Shown: one piece after another, positions 19,678 to 21,684 of the stretch
Layout of the letters: each line of letters begins with the position of its first letter
How positions within the stretch are numbered: the stretch's first letter is position 1
Origin: Stramenopiles sp. TOSAG23-6
Taxonomy: Eukaryota > Sar
Reading direction: 5' to 3'
DNA: 21,684 nt
NCBI GenBank assembly: GCA_900128565.1
Contig: LT636027.1
Coordinates: 1-21,684, forward strand
The notes under the pieces: generated by a model
The model's database searches: none
What the model saw: the letters and a program-made list of their open reading frames with translations, nothing else
Told to the model about the DNA's origin: nothing
Position numbers and translations under genes: made by a program

Positions 19678-21684
19678 TCATTTTTCTTCAGAGTTTTCTT
19701 CTAAACTTCTAGCATCATTTGTTTCCGTATCACTAATGTGTTTTCGGGATGTAGGACTTGGACTTCTATCTATCACTAGAATATTTGAGCCACGCTTCAA
19801 TTGTGTTCGTGAAAGGCATTGTATTTCATGTTCTCTTGGTATTGAGAGAAATGAAATCTCTGCTTCCTCCAGAGTTATTCCTTTGGACATGGCTCTTCGA
19901 TGCAGTCTACTAGACATTTTTTTATTGTGAATGGTTTCGTCAACATTTCCCTGCATCGGATTGTTTAAATCAGTCTTACCTTCTTTGTCATTATCATTTG
20001 CTTCATATTTTTGTGTGCTTTCAGTATTTTCACTATAGCTACTTTCGTCACTACTGCTAAAATCAGCTGTAGCATTGTGCTTTAATGGGATATTATGTAT
20101 TACGTCACGAGAATGTTTGAATTCTAAACCCATTCGAGAACGAACACGCACATTCTTTGAGCTAGCTTCAACAAGAGCATCTGACATTCCATACATTGGA
20201 TGATCTCCTTCCAATTCATCGTCAATACTTCTCGTTTGCTCACTTTCAACATTTTCTACATTTTCTAAATATTTTGGATTTTCTTGACTTTTCAAAGATC
20301 CTTCACCAATAAAAAATACTCGTTTTGGGGATTTTGATCTTTTCCGCTTGCGCTTAGGACTGAATAAATCTGGTCTGATTCCACTCACAGTAAAAAGACT
20401 AGGATCCATTACACGGAGGTAATGCTGGGGGCCGTCGATAACAATCTGTTTAAGCTGAGCTGCACGAGAACTGATAAATGCAAATTGACGAGTAGCAACG
20501 TTTATCTTCATTTGCCTTTCAAGTTCTTGTTGCTTTTTTATTTCTTTCTCCTTCTGAAGTTTAAGCTCCTTTGCAAAGTTTCGATCTTGTCTGCCTCTCT
20601 GCAACGCTTGCAATTTGGTTGCTGCTTTGTGTTCTTCAGTGTTCTTCTCTTCCTCTTCTGTGGCTTTTTTATCGCCGTCGCGTTTAGAACGACGCATTGT
20701 CTTCCTTCTTGATGGACGACTCAGACGATTTGCATTCGAAATTTGTTTTTGTGATTCGGTTTCTGATATTTGTGCGGCGACACGCGGGTTAACTAATCGT
20801 AGGACAGCTGATATTGCTTCAGCCTCAATTGAACTACTTGATGTTACCGGTATTACAGTATTTATACCAGCTATCTTTCGACCATCATGTATTAATCGAC
20901 GAAGAGCTTTCAAAGATTCAGCTTTTAGCGGAGCATCCAATCTTTGTTTTCTTGAAGGGCTCCCAGGTGTTAACGGGGAAAAACTTGACGAGCTTGAATT
21001 GGAATCTAGATTTAAAGATAAGCTTCTTCGAAACGATGATCTACGTGGAAGATTTTGCTTTAATGATACTGGAGTTGTGCATAGTTTTGCCCTTTTTCTC
21101 GTTACATCAGATGGTGATGGACTTCCGCGTGAAAATTCTGATGACTTTAGCGTGATAACTGCACATGCTTTGGCTGCATCTGTTATTGTAGTTCCTAATG
21201 TACCAAAAGGTACTTTATTTACTAAATGCGCAACACTTTCTCGGGTTCTCCAAACTTCCATGAATTGCCTTGGCACACCATATTGAGCGAGTTCTTCACA
21301 CAAATTTGCCAAAATAATACAACTCTGACTCTGTGCTATTTTCGATGCACGCAATCTCGAGAGGTATCTTGATGCTACTGCTTTTGCTCCTACTTTGTCC
21401 TTTGCTAGACTATCTATTATACTTCTAGAAACATCACGTTGATCTTTATTGTGTTCGAATCTATCACATTCTAGTTTTTCTTTGATGTCATTACGCTTTA
21501 CTTTTAATATATTCAGATGTCTCTCAAAACCACGATTTCTCGAATCAATGTGTTCCATTAGTTTATCCCGGTTCAAATATTCGTTAATTATATCACCTTC
21601 CTCGGATAACCCAGTCACGAGCTGTATTTTCCTCAAACCCTCTTCATGTGAATGATTGTGTCGAACAACCCTCACAAGCTTATT
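19678..21684 (-). CDS. IQ-motif, SP-rich coiled-coil protein (5' partial)
   Basis: I do not recognise this protein. The frame is open to the right window edge, so the start lies outside; at least 668 residues are present. The first in-window codon resembling a start is GTG at 21675, which I do not trust; the first ATG is 39 codons further in. Counting from 21675: charged helical N-terminus about 30-110, further helices to about 175, a Ser-rich part about 180-245, an IQ motif about 351-367 (ATKLQALQRGRQ) followed by a Lys/Glu/Gln coiled coil to about 395, a nuclear-localisation-like stretch (KRKRKRSKSPKR, about 441-452), then an acidic, Ser-rich tail. Several Ser-Pro sites (SPSPSD, SPSRK, SPSPTSRK) suggest proline-directed phosphorylation. 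The IQ motif implies calmodulin or centrin binding. It stops with TGA, unlike the other five genes, and converges with the CS-LRR gene 122 bp away. Confidence 0.75.
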   Translation of the reverse strand, partial: NKLVRVVRHNHSHEEGLRKIQLVTGLSEEGDIINEYLNRDKLMEHIDSRNRGFERHLNILKVKRNDIKEKLECDRFEHNKDQRDVSRSIIDSLAKDKVGAKAVASRYLSRLRASKIAQSQSCIILANLCEELAQYGVPRQFMEVWRTRESVAHLVNKVPFGTLGTTITDAAKACAVITLKSSEFSRGSPSPSDVTRKRAKLCTTPVSLKQNLPRRSSFRRSLSLNLDSNSSSSSFSPLTPGSPSRKQRLDAPLKAESLKALRRLIHDGRKIAGINTVIPVTSSSSIEAEAISAVLRLVNPRVAAQISETESQKQISNANRLSRPSRRKTMRRSKRDGDKKATEEEEKNTEEHKAATKLQALQRGRQDRNFAKELKLQKEKEIKKQQELERQMKINVATRQFAFISSRAAQLKQIVIDGPQHYLRVMDPSLFTVSGIRPDLFSPKRKRKRSKSPKRVFFIGEGSLKSQENPKYLENVENVESEQTRSIDDELEGDHPMYGMSDALVEASSKNVRVRSRMGLEFKHSRDVIHNIPLKHNATADFSSSDESSYSENTESTQKYEANDNDKEGKTDLNNPMQGNVDETIHNKKMSSRLHRRAMSKGITLEEAEISFLSIPREHEIQCLSRTQLKRGSNILVIDRSPSPTSRKHISDTETNDARSLEENSEEK

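Noticed and set aside
20615-21286. 223-codon open frame on the plus strand
   Set aside because: It lies wholly antisense to the IQ-motif gene, is Cys/Phe/Ser-rich in the manner of reverse-complement translation, and shows no domain.
1-21684. tRNA, rRNA, transposon or viral sequence
   Set aside because: No cloverleaf-like B box, rRNA core, transposase, reverse transcriptase or terminal repeats were seen. The gaps are too short to hide one of any size.

Overview
The window looks like nuclear DNA of an intron-poor, gene-dense eukaryote. Six protein genes occupy nearly all of the 21.7 kb. No gene needs an intron, even one of 8.3 kb and one of 6.8 kb. Intergenic gaps are only about 120-360 bp, the DNA is AT-rich by eye, and TAA and TGA both work as stops (five TAA, one TGA), so the standard code fits. 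Compact genes, huge WW/IQ/ankyrin scaffolds and a chromatin remodeller with LysM-like repeats suggest a stramenopile, most likely an oomycete (an Albugo-like white rust would fit). That taxon is an inference; no marker gene is present.

Layout, left to right. 1-355: non-coding. 356-931 (-): SAR1/ARF-family small GTPase. 1196-9517 (-): 2773-residue scaffold with IQ motifs, Sfi1-like repeats, about nine ankyrin repeats, a TPR-like helical part, coiled coils and eight WW domains, the last three being near-identical tandem copies. 9518-9776: divergent promoter region with two clean palindromes. 9777-10454 (+): Rab GTPase with a C-terminal Cys-Gly-Cys prenylation site. 10577-17392 (-): 2271-residue CHD/SNF2-type remodeller with tandem chromodomains, split helicase, bromodomain and three LysM-like repeats. 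17393-17728: divergent promoter region with a telo-box-like repeat and a CCAAT motif. 17729-19555 (+): CS-domain plus leucine-rich-repeat protein. 19678 to the right edge (-): IQ-motif protein, cut at its 5' end by the window.

The genes do not form an operon, and neighbours need not share a pathway. Two membrane-traffic GTPases flank the scaffold. The scaffold, the CS-LRR protein and the IQ protein have features (centrin/calmodulin-binding motifs, a CS chaperone-adaptor fold) that would suit a centrosome, basal body or flagellum, but this is inference. The strongest leads are the LysM-like repeats and probable Tudor-like insert in the remodeller, its CHD/SNF2 mosaic layout, the perfect hairpin just before the scaffold's start codon, and the recently duplicated WW array.

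Three apparent longest reading frames begin at TTG or GTG. I moved those starts to the first in-frame ATG, giving 9517, 17392 and 17729.
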